Of a stretch of DNA of 35,580 nucleotides, positions 16,011-24,205 are shown piece by piece. The notes beneath the pieces were generated by a model. The model saw nothing but the letters and a program-made list of their open reading frames with translations, did not search any database and had not been told where the DNA came from. A program made the translations under genes and the position numbers. The stretch is from an uncultured Bacilli bacterium (GTDB lineage Bacteria; Bacillota_I; Bacilli_A; RF39; UBA660): positions 1 to 35,580 of the forward strand of contig CANPZG010000012.1 in assembly GCA_947588765.1 (NCBI GenBank). Reading direction: 5' to 3'. The stretch's first letter is position 1, and every line of letters starts with the position of its first letter.

Positions 16011-17365
16011 TAAACTAATTTATTATTTTTCTTACTCCAATAGTATATTCCAAATCCACCAGTAATTAATACTATAAGAGGTATTAAAGGAAGAAAACTT
16101 CCGGTACTAGGATTTTCTTCAGTATTTAAAGGACAAGCTTTAGTATATTCATCTTTACTAACAACATTCCCATCTTTATCATAATAAGTATCATCAATTA
16201 TTTCACAAGAATGTTTTTTACATTGTTTGTTATATTCATTTTCAGAGACTTCATTTCCATCTTTGTCATAATATTTATCATCAATTATTGTACAACTTTT
16301 ACATTGTTTATTGTATTCTTCTTCGGTAACAACATTTCCATCTTTATCATAATATTTATTATCAACTATTTCACATTTATGTTTTTCTTCTACAACAATT
16401 GGTTTACAAGAAGCATTGAATTCCGCTTCAGTTTCAACTTTTTTCCCATCTTTATCATAGTAATGACCATTTACAATAGAGCATACATGTTTTAAACAGT
16501 CTTCTTCATATTCACTTTTTTTAACATTTTCTCCAGATTTATTAAAGTAGTATTCAATTACTTTATTTTCATTACACCAATATTTATTACTATTTAATTC
16601 TCCATCAGTATTAGCGGTTTCACATGAATTTGTAGTATCCGGAATAAATGTACAATAATGGTTTTTACATTGAAGTTCAAACTTTTCTTTTGTCGTCTTT
16701 TCGCCATTTTTATCATAATAATCTTGACCTACTACTTCACAATAATGTTTAGTTTCTTTTTCACCACATTCGGCATCAAAGGCTTCTTTATTTTTTAGCT
16801 GAGTACCATTTTTGCCCCAATAAGTTCCATCAGAAAGTTGAACACAAATATTTACTTCACATTGTTTTTGATATGTTAATTTATCAGTTGGTTTACCACT
16901 GGCATCATAATAACTATCTTCTGTTTTAAAACATTTTAAATCTCCTACTGTAAAAGAAGGAATATATTTAGCTAAACATTCTTCAGCATAATTAATTTTG
17001 TTAAATTTGATAGTAGCAATCTTATGATATCCTACTTTAAAAACACTATCTGTATGAGTAAAGTTATAAGTTGTATCATTAGCTTTTGAATAATTCCAAC
17101 CAGTTTCTACAGTAATGTCACCATCATTAATAGTAAGATTTGTTAATTCTAATTTTTCATTAAAATTTTTAAGTAATACATCTTGATCTGTAATTTCAAA
17201 ACCTAAATCACATATCATATAAGCAGTTTGACTATTAGAATCTTTTACCATATCTTGACATTTTAATCCTATGCCATCTCCGAAAGATATTCCTGCTTTT
17301 ACTCCTTTTATATTAACTAATAAACATAAAGTCAAAATCATCAGACTAATAAATCCTTTTTTCAT
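16010..17365 (-). CDS. Secreted Cys-bounded repeat protein with sortase-type NPSTG anchor
   Basis: This 451-residue surface protein has a signal peptide at about 1-24 (MKKGFISLMILTLCLLVNIKGVKA). Residues 25-140 form a probable beta-sandwich domain (for example VGYHKIATIKFN). From about 150 to 415 there are eight units of about 28-35 residues with a Cys at each end and a central YYDKDGxxV core (CEIVDNKYYDKDGNVV, CTIIDDKYYDKDGNEV, CEIIDDTYYDKDGNVV). Those nearest the C-terminus are most alike. The C-terminus has NPSTG (418-422), a hydrophobic stretch and a KKNNK tail, which is a sortase cell-wall sorting signal with a non-canonical motif. The ribosome site on this strand is AGGTGAG. The paired Cys may form disulfides in each unit. 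Binding partner unknown. Confidence 0.85.
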   Translation of the reverse strand: MKKGFISLMILTLCLLVNIKGVKAGISFGDGIGLKCQDMVKDSNSQTAYMICDLGFEITDQDVLLKNFNEKLELTNLTINDGDITVETGWNYSKANDTTYNFTHTDSVFKVGYHKIATIKFNKINYAEECLAKYIPSFTVGDLKCFKTEDSYYDASGKPTDKLTYQKQCEVNICVQLSDGTYWGKNGTQLKNKEAFDAECGEKETKHYCEVVGQDYYDKNGEKTTKEKFELQCKNHYCTFIPDTTNSCETANTDGELNSNKYWCNENKVIEYYFNKSGENVKKSEYEEDCLKHVCSIVNGHYYDKDGKKVETEAEFNASCKPIVVEEKHKCEIVDNKYYDKDGNVVTEEEYNKQCKSCTIIDDKYYDKDGNEVSENEYNKQCKKHSCEIIDDTYYDKDGNVVSKDEYTKACPLNTEENPSTGSFLPLIPLIVLITGGFGIYYWSKKNNKLV

Positions 17366-17714
17366 ATTCTCACCTATCCTAAAATAAGTGTACCAAATTT
17401 CTAACGAAAAGTCTATAGTGCAAAATTATCAAAAATAAATTTTTGCAAAATAAAAAGTGTTGGATTATTATAAATCTCGCAAATTACTTTGTTTATAATT
17501 ATTGGTGATTAATAGGCGAATCTTTGATATAATAAATGTAACAAAAAAAGTATTTATGGTTGAGATAAAAGAAATTAATAAAAAATATTTTAGCAAAAGT
17601 CCAGCAATGTTAGTTGAATTTAAAAATATAATCAAAAATTTAAATGAATATATATAGTAATTTTAAAATGTTTATTATAATATTTGCTTAAAAATTAAGA
17701 TAGGAGATTTGTTA
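17366..17714. other. Intergenic region between divergent genes
   Basis: This 349-nt AT-rich gap separates the surface protein gene (minus) from the accessory cluster (plus). A 33-codon frame (17556-17657, MVEIKEINKKYF...) has no ribosome site and no recognisable similarity, so I do not call it. TATAAT (17676-17681) lies just before the AGGAG of the next gene, but I see no good -35. The boundary between housekeeping and accessory DNA is probably in this stretch. Confidence 0.4.
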
Positions 17715-18158
17715 ATGAAAGATTATGAGTTATATGAATTAAATTTAAAAAAGAATAATAAGAGAAATAAAAAATTTTTAAAAATATTTGCAGATTGGTT
17801 GAATGATCAAAAAATAGGTAAAAAAACTATTAGGAAACATTTAAATAATATTGATTTATATGTAAATGATTATTTAAATTATTATGAAATAACTGAGATG
17901 GAAAAGGGAGTGGGTATGGTGTATTCATTTTTAAATGATTGGTTTATTAGAAAATGTTTGTGGTCATCAGTTACTTCAATTAAAGAAACCGCGGCAAGTA
18001 TTAAAAAATTTTATCAATGTATGAGTGAAAAAGGATATATAAAGAATGAAGATTATAAGTTTTTATGTCGAGAAATCAAAGATAATATGGATATATTTAT
18101 ACATTCTTTAATGGAATATGATCAGTATGATGGTGAAGAATGGGAAGAATTTATTTAG
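17715..18158 (+). CDS. Integrase-type SAM-like (core-binding) domain protein without catalytic domain
   Basis: This 147-residue protein resembles the N-terminal SAM-like DNA-binding domain of tyrosine recombinases: FADWLNDQKIGKKTIRKHLNNIDLYVNDYL, then FLNDWFIRKCLWSSVTSIKETAASIKKFYQCM. No catalytic R-H-R-Y domain follows. I have seen such stand-alone domains next to pRiA4b ORF-3-like genes, as here. The ATG at 17715 is preferred over the TTG two codons upstream, because AGGAG (17702-17706) is 8 nt from the ATG but only 2 nt from the TTG. The stop is 12 nt before the next gene, so it heads an operon. It may be a DNA-binding relic of recombinase domestication. Exact role unknown. Confidence 0.65.
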   Translation: MKDYELYELNLKKNNKRNKKFLKIFADWLNDQKIGKKTIRKHLNNIDLYVNDYLNYYEITEMEKGVGMVYSFLNDWFIRKCLWSSVTSIKETAASIKKFYQCMSEKGYIKNEDYKFLCREIKDNMDIFIHSLMEYDQYDGEEWEEFI

Positions 18159-18170
18159 GAGGAAACAATA

Positions 18171-18767
18171 ATGGATAAAATATTAAAATTTAAAGTAGGA
18201 ATAGAAGGTTTAGAAGATAAAATATGGCGTGTTATCGAAATAACTGATCGAATGACAGTTGCCGATTTAGCTTATACAATATTAGCATCCTTTAATTCAC
18301 TTGCATATCATTTATATAAGATAAATTATAATGATAATATTTATGATTGTCGCATTAATCCCAAAGAAACTAAATATGATGAGGATAAAATAAGTGCTGT
18401 TGCGATAAGATTAAGTAGTCTTAAGTTAAAAGAAAATGATACTATAGAGATGGAATATGACTATGGATCTCCAACAACATTTAAAATTACATATTTAAGT
18501 TATGAAGAATTAAAAAATTATAATGATGCTAAAAATTATCCTTGTGTTTTAGTTGGTGAAGGATTAGGTATGTTAGATGATATGTCTTGTTATGATTTAA
18601 AAGATATAGTACTAGAAACTGACAAGTTAGGATATTCTAATAGTTATTTTACATCGGGGTATGGTACAAATAAAAAATATGATTATCGAAAATATAATAT
18701 AAAAACAGATAATAAAAATTTAAAAGGATTAATTCTTTTAATCAAGAATGGCTATGAAGTAAAGTAG
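18171..18767 (+). CDS. Plasmid pRiA4b ORF-3-like protein
   Basis: This 198-residue protein matches the pRiA4b ORF-3 family pattern. It has an opening beta segment LKFKVGIEGLEDKIWRVIEI, a helix MTVADLAYTILASFN followed by HLYKI, and the conserved central MEYDYGSPTTFKITYL (family consensus around YDFGDxWxHxI). The family is widespread in plasmids and accessory regions and has no proven biochemical activity. AGGAGG lies 9 nt before the ATG, and the gene is 12 nt after the SAM-like gene and 15 nt before the UPF0158 gene. Here the usual W/H in the YDFGD-W-H stretch is replaced by TTFK, which may mean divergence from the typical ligand site. Confidence 0.75.
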   Translation: MDKILKFKVGIEGLEDKIWRVIEITDRMTVADLAYTILASFNSLAYHLYKINYNDNIYDCRINPKETKYDEDKISAVAIRLSSLKLKENDTIEMEYDYGSPTTFKITYLSYEELKNYNDAKNYPCVLVGEGLGMLDDMSCYDLKDIVLETDKLGYSNSYFTSGYGTNKKYDYRKYNIKTDNKNLKGLILLIKNGYEVK

Positions 18768-18782
18768 AATAAAGGATAAGTT

Positions 18783-19187
18783 ATGAAAGTAAAATTAGAT
18801 GATATAATAGAAGCTTTAGAATTTGTTAATATGGGAATGGATACTTATGCTTATTTAAATCCCAAAACAGGTGAAATATCATATATTGATGATTACATGG
18901 ATATAAATGCCGAAGAAAAAGAAGATATTTATGAAGAAAATATAGATTTACCCACAAAATATGATATTGATGAATACAGTATGATGGAAGAATTTATTGA
19001 AACAATTGATGATGAAAGATTATATAATCAGTTATATATTGCACTAAATGGTAGAGGTGCTTTTAGAAGATTTAAAGATACTTGTATTAATTTTGATATT
19101 ATTGATGATTGGTATAAATTTAGAGATGAAAAATACAAAGAACTCGCCATTGAATGGTGTAAAGATAATAATATAGAATATATTTAG
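18783..19187 (+). CDS. UPF0158 family protein
   Basis: This acidic protein of 134 residues fits UPF0158: an N-terminal VKLDDIIEALEFVNMGMDTYAYLNPKTGEI, a central LPTKYDIDEYSMMEEFIETI, and a C-terminal GRGAFRRFKDTC...WYKFRDEKYKELAIEWCKDNNI. The GAFRRFKD and WYxFRDE blocks are the family hallmarks. No activity has been demonstrated for the family. AAAGGATAAG precedes the ATG. It lies in the middle of the co-directional accessory cluster and is probably co-transcribed. Confidence 0.8.
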   Translation: MKVKLDDIIEALEFVNMGMDTYAYLNPKTGEISYIDDYMDINAEEKEDIYEENIDLPTKYDIDEYSMMEEFIETIDDERLYNQLYIALNGRGAFRRFKDTCINFDIIDDWYKFRDEKYKELAIEWCKDNNIEYI

Positions 19188-19207
19188 TATAAATTAAGGT
19201 ATTAAAA

Positions 19208-19936
19208 ATGAATAGAGAAAATTTTAAAATAGAATTAAATAAAGAATTAGAAAATTTATCTATTGAAGAAATTAAAAATTTAATAAATGAATTTATTGAT
19301 AGAATACCTTCTAATTATTATGAATATATAATATGTAAAATTAAATATTTAAAAGGGGAAAAGTATAATTTAGATGACGATACTTTAAAGGAATATGAAA
19401 AGATACTTGCTGATTTTGAAAAAATAGAAAATGGAGAAATATGCTTTAAAAGTTATTCTTATGAAACAGGAACTTATAGTTACTATAGTGAGGATGTTGA
19501 TTATGTATTTTATCCTTCAAGTGAAATTAAAGAAGTTTTAGTTGCTAGTTATAACTTAATTAAAAAATTAATTTTATATAAAGAATATAGTAAAGTTATT
19601 ACTTTATTTGAATCTATTATTAATACTAGGTATACTTGTGAAGAAGGTGGTAATCCTGAGTATGATAATTCAGACGTAGTTTATGATACTTATGACGTTG
19701 ATTTTAATGATATAAAAGATAATTTAGGAATTGATTTAAATAAAACTTGTATATATGATATATATTCCTTAATAATGTTAAATAAATCTGACAAATATGA
19801 AAAAATTTGGGAATATAAAAAAATATGTAATGATATAAATATAAAAGAAGTTTTAAATGTTGGTCTTGAGAAAATAGATAATTTTGATAAAATTTATAAT
19901 GAATGGGTAAAATATGTAGAAAAAAAGAAACATTAA
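19208..19936 (+). CDS. Hypothetical helical protein in accessory cluster
   Basis: This 242-residue protein is acidic, Lys/Glu/Tyr-rich and mainly helical in appearance, with no recognised motif. The middle (about 70-100) has a Tyr/Ser-rich stretch (FKSYSYETGTYSYYSEDVDY), and helices (LVASYNLIKKLILYKEYSKVITLFESI) resemble a TPR-like solenoid. There is no signal peptide or membrane segment. The ribosome site is weak (TAAGGT). It lies 20 nt after the UPF0158 gene and 17 nt before the phosphoesterase gene, so it is probably part of the same transcript. I cannot assign a function. Confidence 0.6.
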   Translation: MNRENFKIELNKELENLSIEEIKNLINEFIDRIPSNYYEYIICKIKYLKGEKYNLDDDTLKEYEKILADFEKIENGEICFKSYSYETGTYSYYSEDVDYVFYPSSEIKEVLVASYNLIKKLILYKEYSKVITLFESIINTRYTCEEGGNPEYDNSDVVYDTYDVDFNDIKDNLGIDLNKTCIYDIYSLIMLNKSDKYEKIWEYKKICNDINIKEVLNVGLEKIDNFDKIYNEWVKYVEKKKH

Positions 19937-19953
19937 TTTAATTTAGGAGGTAT

Positions 19954-20880
19954 ATGATGATATATATAACGGGGGATACTCATCGAAATTTTACAAGACT
20001 TTTTAGTTTGGATAGTAATGAAGATGATATGTTAATAGTACTAGGAGATGCTGGAATAAATTATTTTCTAAATGAAGAAGATAAAAAATATAAAGAATAT
20101 CTAAAGAGATTTAAATTAAAATTATTTTGTGTAAGAGGTAATCATGAAGAACGACCAGAAAATACAAAAACATATAAAGAAAAAGATATGTTTGATGGTA
20201 AGGTATTTGTTGAAGAAGAATTTCCTAACTTAATATTTGCTAAAGATGGTGAATCTTATAATATAGATGGAAAAAGTGTTTTAGTTATTGGGGGAGCTTA
20301 TTCAATAGATAAAGAATATCGCTTGTTATATGGTAGTAAGTGGTTTAAGGATGAACAATTAAATAAAGAGGAACAAAAAAAGATTTTGAAGAAAGTTAAA
20401 GGCAAACATTTTGATATAGTATTAACGCATACCTGTCCTTTAAAGTATGAACCTAAAGAAGTATTTATGAAAGGGTTAGATCAAGCAAAAGTTGATAAAT
20501 CAATGGAAATTTTCTTAGATAAAATTGAAGAAAATATAGATTATAATAAATGGTATTGTGGTCATTATCATACGGAGAAAAAGATTGATAAATTAGAGTT
20601 TATGTTTGGAAGAATAAAAATATTTTTAAAAGATGAATTTGTTCCTAAGTATGATAATAATGGTTATGAAATAGTTAGAGACTATTGTAGTCAGGAATTA
20701 GTTCATAAAGGTAGTAAGGTATGTTGCCCTAAATGTAATGGTAATAATATAGTTATTGAAAAAGGTGATGGTGAAAATATTTATGGATTAGATGAAATTG
20801 CTATTATTTGTAATGATTGCAAAAAAGTATATGGATTTAGTGATGTTAGATACAAACCTAATTGTCCTAAAGAACTATAA
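19954..20880 (+). CDS. Calcineurin-like metallophosphoesterase with C-terminal zinc ribbon
   Basis: This 308-residue enzyme has a complete metallophosphoesterase motif set: GDTH (D8, H10), GDAG (D32), GNHE (N63, H64), LTHTCP (H159) and GHYH near 200. It should bind two metals and hydrolyse phosphomonoesters, phosphodiesters or nucleotides. The substrate is not evident. After the catalytic domain a zinc ribbon is seen at about 255-300: CCPKCNGNN ... IICNDCKKVYGF (two CxxC pairs), which may bind nucleic acid. AGGAGG is 3 nt from the ATG at 19954 and 6 nt from the ATG at 19957, so the second may be the true start. It is the last gene of the accessory cluster. Confidence 0.85.
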   Translation: MMIYITGDTHRNFTRLFSLDSNEDDMLIVLGDAGINYFLNEEDKKYKEYLKRFKLKLFCVRGNHEERPENTKTYKEKDMFDGKVFVEEEFPNLIFAKDGESYNIDGKSVLVIGGAYSIDKEYRLLYGSKWFKDEQLNKEEQKKILKKVKGKHFDIVLTHTCPLKYEPKEVFMKGLDQAKVDKSMEIFLDKIEENIDYNKWYCGHYHTEKKIDKLEFMFGRIKIFLKDEFVPKYDNNGYEIVRDYCSQELVHKGSKVCCPKCNGNNIVIEKGDGENIYGLDEIAIICNDCKKVYGFSDVRYKPNCPKEL

Positions 20881-20987
20881 CTATAGAGGAAAATAACTAA
20901 AGAATAAGATAATTAGAATAAAATTAATACTTAAAAAATTTTGTTCTGAACTAGGCAACAAATTAATGATTTTAAATAGTTGGAAGA

Positions 20988-21016
20988 TTGAAATATCATA
21001 TAGGCAATGATATAAT
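20988..21016 (+). promoter_or_regulatory. Promoter of coiled-coil gene copy 1
   Basis: TTGAAA (20988-20993), a 17-nt spacer, TATAAT (21011-21016). It is conserved unchanged in copy 2. Confidence 0.65.
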
Positions 21017-21045
21017 AATTACAGATTTGAAGGAGAAGTAAGAAA

Positions 21046-21996
21046 ATGAAAAAAGATGAAATAACTTTAAAAAACACTAAACAAGAAATACTTGATGCCC
21101 TAAACGCAGCTTTAGAAAGAGAAAAAGATATTGCTAAAATTAAATCAGACCCAGCTCAAGAAGAAAAAGAAAGAAAGATAAAAGCAGCAGTAGAAGAAAC
21201 GCAAAAAAATGTTGATGCTAATATTTTTTCTAATGAATTAATTAATAAATTTAAAGATTTAGAACTAGCTATTCAAGCCGAAAAAGAAAAATTAAAAAAT
21301 CTTTATGATATTGATAAAGAGTTACTTAATTTAACCTTAGTTATGAATGCGGGAAAAGAAGCTCTTGCAGAATTAGAAAAAAAGAAAGACATTGCTACAA
21401 AAGATTTAGAAGAAAAAATTAAAAATTTAGAAGATGAGTATAAAATTAAAACTGAAACTTTAAATAAAGAATATGAGTTAAAAACAAAAACTTTAAAAAT
21501 AGAAAGAGATAGAGAGGAAGAAGAATATAATTATAAAATAAACCGTGATAGAACTATTTCCAATAACGAATGGGAAGATGAAAAGAAAAATAGAGAAAGT
21601 GTTTTAAAAGCAATGGAAGAAGAAACTAAGAAGACTTTAGATGAAGTAAAAAACAAAGAAAAATTATTAAATGAATTACAAACTAAAGTTGATGATATAC
21701 CTAATCTATTATTAAAAGAAAGTGATAAAACAAGAAAAGAAGTTACAATAGAATTAGAAAAGGAACATAAATATTCGAGCGAGTTATTAAAAAAGGATTA
21801 TCAAAATACTATTGATAGACAAAATGATAAAATTGAAACTTTACAAGAAGAACTTACCAAATCAAATGCTTTAAATTCTTCTTTACAAGATAAAATAGAT
21901 AAAGCATATTTACAAATAAAAGAATTAGCATCAAAAACTGTTGAAGCTAATGGTGGAGTGAAAATATTAGGAAATAACCAAGTAGAAACTAAATAG
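21046..21996 (+). CDS. Long coiled-coil protein, copy 1
   Basis: This 316-residue protein is almost entirely Lys/Glu-rich heptad-like helix. The longest stretch is about 95-210 (LEEKIKNLEDEYKIK..., KTLKIERDREEEEY), with a second at about 240-296. The N-terminus (MKKDEITLKNTKQEILDAL) and the C-terminus (VEANGGVKILGNNQVETK) are less helical and may be specific ends. There is no signal peptide or membrane segment, so it is probably a cytoplasmic filament-like or scaffold protein. No family is recognised. Copy 2 differs at three residues (T265A, T271A, N311S). The ribosome site AAGGAG is 10 nt from the ATG. An amidase relic follows both copies, so the ancestral unit was probably coiled-coil gene plus amidase gene. 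Confidence 0.8.
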   Translation: MKKDEITLKNTKQEILDALNAALEREKDIAKIKSDPAQEEKERKIKAAVEETQKNVDANIFSNELINKFKDLELAIQAEKEKLKNLYDIDKELLNLTLVMNAGKEALAELEKKKDIATKDLEEKIKNLEDEYKIKTETLNKEYELKTKTLKIERDREEEEYNYKINRDRTISNNEWEDEKKNRESVLKAMEEETKKTLDEVKNKEKLLNELQTKVDDIPNLLLKESDKTRKEVTIELEKEHKYSSELLKKDYQNTIDRQNDKIETLQEELTKSNALNSSLQDKIDKAYLQIKELASKTVEANGGVKILGNNQVETK

Positions 21997-22011
21997 TTTT
22001 TACTTGGTTTT
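21976..22011 (+). terminator. Terminator overlapping the end of coiled-coil gene copy 1
   Basis: AACCAAGTAGAAAC (21976-21989) pairs with GTTTTTACTTGGTT (21996-22009), 14 bp with one G-U, loop TAAATA, then T's. The 5' arm encodes the last residues (NQVETK). Confidence 0.75.
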
Positions 22012-22116
22012 AAATAAAAAATATATTAGAAAAATATCAAAGATTTAATGAATTTGAAATTTACTAAATATGTTTAATTTACATAAATTTTCTGAATTTA
22101 TATTAGGTGATAAACT

Positions 22117-22404
22117 ATGGATAAGAGAGCAACTAAAAAGGTGGTTATAGATAGTGGTCGTGGGGACGACACCTCTGGAACTATTGCTAATGGAATAACT
22201 GAAAAAGACTATACTTTAAAGATAAGTAAATACATTTATGATAGGTTAAAAGATTTAGGTATAGATGCATCTTTATCAAGAGAAGATGATACAACTTTAG
22301 GACCAAATGATAGACCTAAAAAAATTCAAAGTTTTTATGGTAATGGATCAGATGTAATAGTAGTTTCTAATCACATAAATGCTGGAGGTGCTGCATACGC
22401 GTGA
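22117..22404 (+). pseudogene. Truncated N-acetylmuramoyl-L-alanine amidase (Amidase_3)
   Basis: These 95 codons match only the N-terminal half of an Amidase_3 domain. They show KKVVIDSGRGDD at the position of the usual VVIDAGHGG, then NGITEKDYTLKISKYIYDRLKDLG, SREDDTTLGPNDR and VIVVSNHINAGGAAYA, after which a TGA follows. The metal-binding His of the first motif is replaced by Arg (GRG instead of GHG). The second half with the remaining metal ligand and catalytic Glu is absent. Intact enzymes cleave the MurNAc-L-Ala bond in peptidoglycan, but this product should be inactive. A good ribosome site (AGGTGATAA) is kept. Four shorter relics of the same start occur downstream. Confidence 0.8.
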
Positions 22405-22492
22405 TGTGATTAGATTATAATGTTGAAAATTAAGGCGGATTACTTTTACTGCTTTTTATTTCAAATAGAATATCATTATATACCAATATTTT

Positions 22493-22518
22493 GAACGAAA
22501 ATTTCGTTCTTTTTATTT
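22493..22518 (+). terminator. Palindrome, probable terminator before the restriction operon
   Basis: GAACGAAAATTTCGTTC (22493-22509) has 8-bp arms around one base and is followed by TTTTTATTT. It fits a small intrinsic terminator. It also touches the -35 of the next promoter, so an operator role for the XRE regulator cannot be excluded. Confidence 0.5.
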
Positions 22519-22544
22519 ACAATATTTTTTTTAAATGGTAAAAT
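22516..22544 (+). promoter_or_regulatory. Promoter of the restriction-modification operon
   Basis: TTTACA (22516-22521), a 17-nt spacer, TAAAAT (22539-22544), 43 nt before the XRE gene start. It is the only promoter-like match upstream of the four co-directional genes. Confidence 0.55.
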
Positions 22545-22587
22545 AATTATAAAAGAGAATAAAAAGGTTTAAAAAAGAGGTGTAATT

Positions 22588-23109
22588 ATGGCATTAAATG
22601 ATTTTAAAGATATGGTTGAAAATGCTAGAAAAATAAAAGGTTATTCACAAAGAAAATTGGCTAAAATGATAGGAATGAGTCAAAGTACATATAATGATAC
22701 AATCAATGGAAAAATAAAAAAACCAGATATAGATATATTAAAAAGAATAGCTGAAGAATTAGATTTATCTTTAGATTTAATGCTTAAAGAATCTGGATAT
22801 GGTGAATCATTCTCTATATATGGAATTGATAAATATAAAAATAAATTCACTAAAGATTTAAAAAATTTAATTGATGAATATAAAAAGTCAGAATTAGATT
22901 TATTAGAATTCGATCATCAAAAAAGAAATGTTACAAAAAAAGTTAGGCAAAAAATGTTTACAACAATAGAAAAGATGAAAATAATGAAAGAGAATAAAGA
23001 TAGTCAATATACAATTGATAAAGCAATTGATGATGTTCAATCTTCATTTGATCAATTAGAAATAGTAGAAGAGAAATATGACTATAAAAAACTACCTAAA
23101 GACTTATAA
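22588..23109 (+). CDS. XRE-family regulator of the restriction-modification operon
   Basis: In this 173-residue protein, residues about 6-62 form a Cro/C1-type helix-turn-helix: ENARKIKGYSQRKLAKMIGMSQSTYNDTINGKIKKPDIDILKRIAEELDLSLDLML. Residues 75-173 form a Lys/Glu-rich helical, probably oligomerising region. It lies first in an operon with a C5 methylase, an McrB-like protein and a LlaJI-type nuclease, with a 14-nt gap to the methylase. This is the place where controller (C) proteins occur in restriction-modification systems. It is longer than classical C proteins (about 80-100 residues), so regulation may differ. GAGGTG precedes the ATG. Confidence 0.85.
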   Translation: MALNDFKDMVENARKIKGYSQRKLAKMIGMSQSTYNDTINGKIKKPDIDILKRIAEELDLSLDLMLKESGYGESFSIYGIDKYKNKFTKDLKNLIDEYKKSELDLLEFDHQKRNVTKKVRQKMFTTIEKMKIMKENKDSQYTIDKAIDDVQSSFDQLEIVEEKYDYKKLPKDL

Positions 23110-23123
23110 TCGGGAGGTACAGC

Positions 23124-24191
23124 ATGAAAAAAAAGAAAGTATTAAAAGTATTTGAAGGATTTGCTGGATATGGTGGAGGACATTTTGCTCTGGATAGATT
23201 AAAAGAAAAATATCCAAATTTTGAATTTGAAATTATTGGGTATTCTGAAATAGATAAATATGCTTGTGAATTATATGACTTAAATCACAAAGATAAAAAA
23301 GGAAATTGTATCAAAAATTTTGGCGATATAACAAAAATTAACCCAGATGATGTTCCTAATTTTGATATATTTATGGGCGGATTTCCTTGCCAACCATTTT
23401 CGACAGCCGGTATGCAAAAGGGAGTGGATGATCCATATGGAAGAGGAACATTATTTCAACATATTATGCGCATTTGTGATGCTAAAAAACCTAAATATAT
23501 ACTATTAGAAAATGTTAAAGGATTCTTTTCAAAAAAATTTGAATCGACAAGAAAACAAATGGAAAATATGTTAATAGAAATGGGATATTCAAGTGGAAAA
23601 GAAGATTCCCCATTAAGAGTAGCATTGTTGAATAGCAGGAATTATGGTGTTCCTCAAAATAGGGAAAGAGTTTGGATGTTTGCAAGATATGGTGGATTAC
23701 CAGAATCTTTCTCTATGACTCCCAAAGAAATTCATAATGGAATGTTAATGGCAGATTTTCTTGATCCTGAAGGTTTTGTCCCTAAGGGAATGTATTTATC
23801 AGATAAGCAAATAAAACATTTGAAAGAAAAACATAGTATTGATAGTTTCAGAGTAAAAAGAGCATTATGTTTTGATGTTTATAATAAGAAAATAAAGACA
23901 GATGGTTATTCAATAACAATAACAATGCCAGAGCATAATAGTTTAAGAGTCATAGAACCACATGGTAATAAAGAAGTTGTCAGAAAAATGTCAGTAACTG
24001 AACAATTTAGACTAATGGGACTTGAAGGGCTAGGTGATGTTGGTAGAAAAGTAGATATTGTATTTGGAAATCAATCATATACTCAGCTATCAAAAAGAGC
24101 TGGTAACGGATGGGATGTTAATTTAGTATATATATTATTAGATTACATTTTTACTCAATTGAAAGATATTGATGAGAACTGGTTAGATTAG
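23124..24191 (+). CDS. DNA (cytosine-5-)-methyltransferase
   Basis: This 355-residue enzyme transfers methyl from S-adenosylmethionine to C5 of cytosine in a specific DNA sequence. Motifs are in the normal order: motif I VFEGFAGYGGGHFAL (SAM binding), motif IV GGFPCQPFS with catalytic C89, motif VI LLENVKG (E129), motif VIII QNRERVW (Q178-R182), then the target-recognition region. Motifs IX/X are in TEQFRLMGL and GNGWDVNLV. GGGAGG lies upstream of the ATG. It sits between the XRE regulator and the McrB/LlaJI pair, so its likely job is protecting host sites from that nuclease. Recognition sequence not predictable here. Confidence 0.93.
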   Translation: MKKKKVLKVFEGFAGYGGGHFALDRLKEKYPNFEFEIIGYSEIDKYACELYDLNHKDKKGNCIKNFGDITKINPDDVPNFDIFMGGFPCQPFSTAGMQKGVDDPYGRGTLFQHIMRICDAKKPKYILLENVKGFFSKKFESTRKQMENMLIEMGYSSGKEDSPLRVALLNSRNYGVPQNRERVWMFARYGGLPESFSMTPKEIHNGMLMADFLDPEGFVPKGMYLSDKQIKHLKEKHSIDSFRVKRALCFDVYNKKIKTDGYSITITMPEHNSLRVIEPHGNKEVVRKMSVTEQFRLMGLEGLGDVGRKVDIVFGNQSYTQLSKRAGNGWDVNLVYILLDYIFTQLKDIDENWLD

Positions 24192-24205
24192 TAAGGAGGT
24201 ATATT

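Larger units (their letters stand above)
20976..22010 (+). repeat. 1.03 kb direct repeat, copy 1 (coiled-coil gene with promoter and terminator)
   Basis: This segment recurs at 31201-32235 in the same orientation, offset exactly 10,225 bp. It includes a promoter, the complete coiled-coil gene and its terminator hairpin. By eye I find two leader substitutions and seven in the coding region, all seven after 21837. The first 264 codons are identical. No terminal inverted repeats or transposase are seen. Confidence 0.95.

Noticed and set aside
17556-17657. 33-codon frame in the intergenic region
   Set aside because: No ribosome site, no similarity and ordinary AT-rich composition.
17715-18158. 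Functional integrase for the island
   Set aside because: Only the SAM-like DNA-binding domain is present; no catalytic Arg/His/Tyr region in this gene or the next.
22493-22509. LexA box at the palindrome before the restriction operon
   Set aside because: The GAAC and GTTC are 9 nt apart rather than 4, and a T-run follows, so a terminator fits better.
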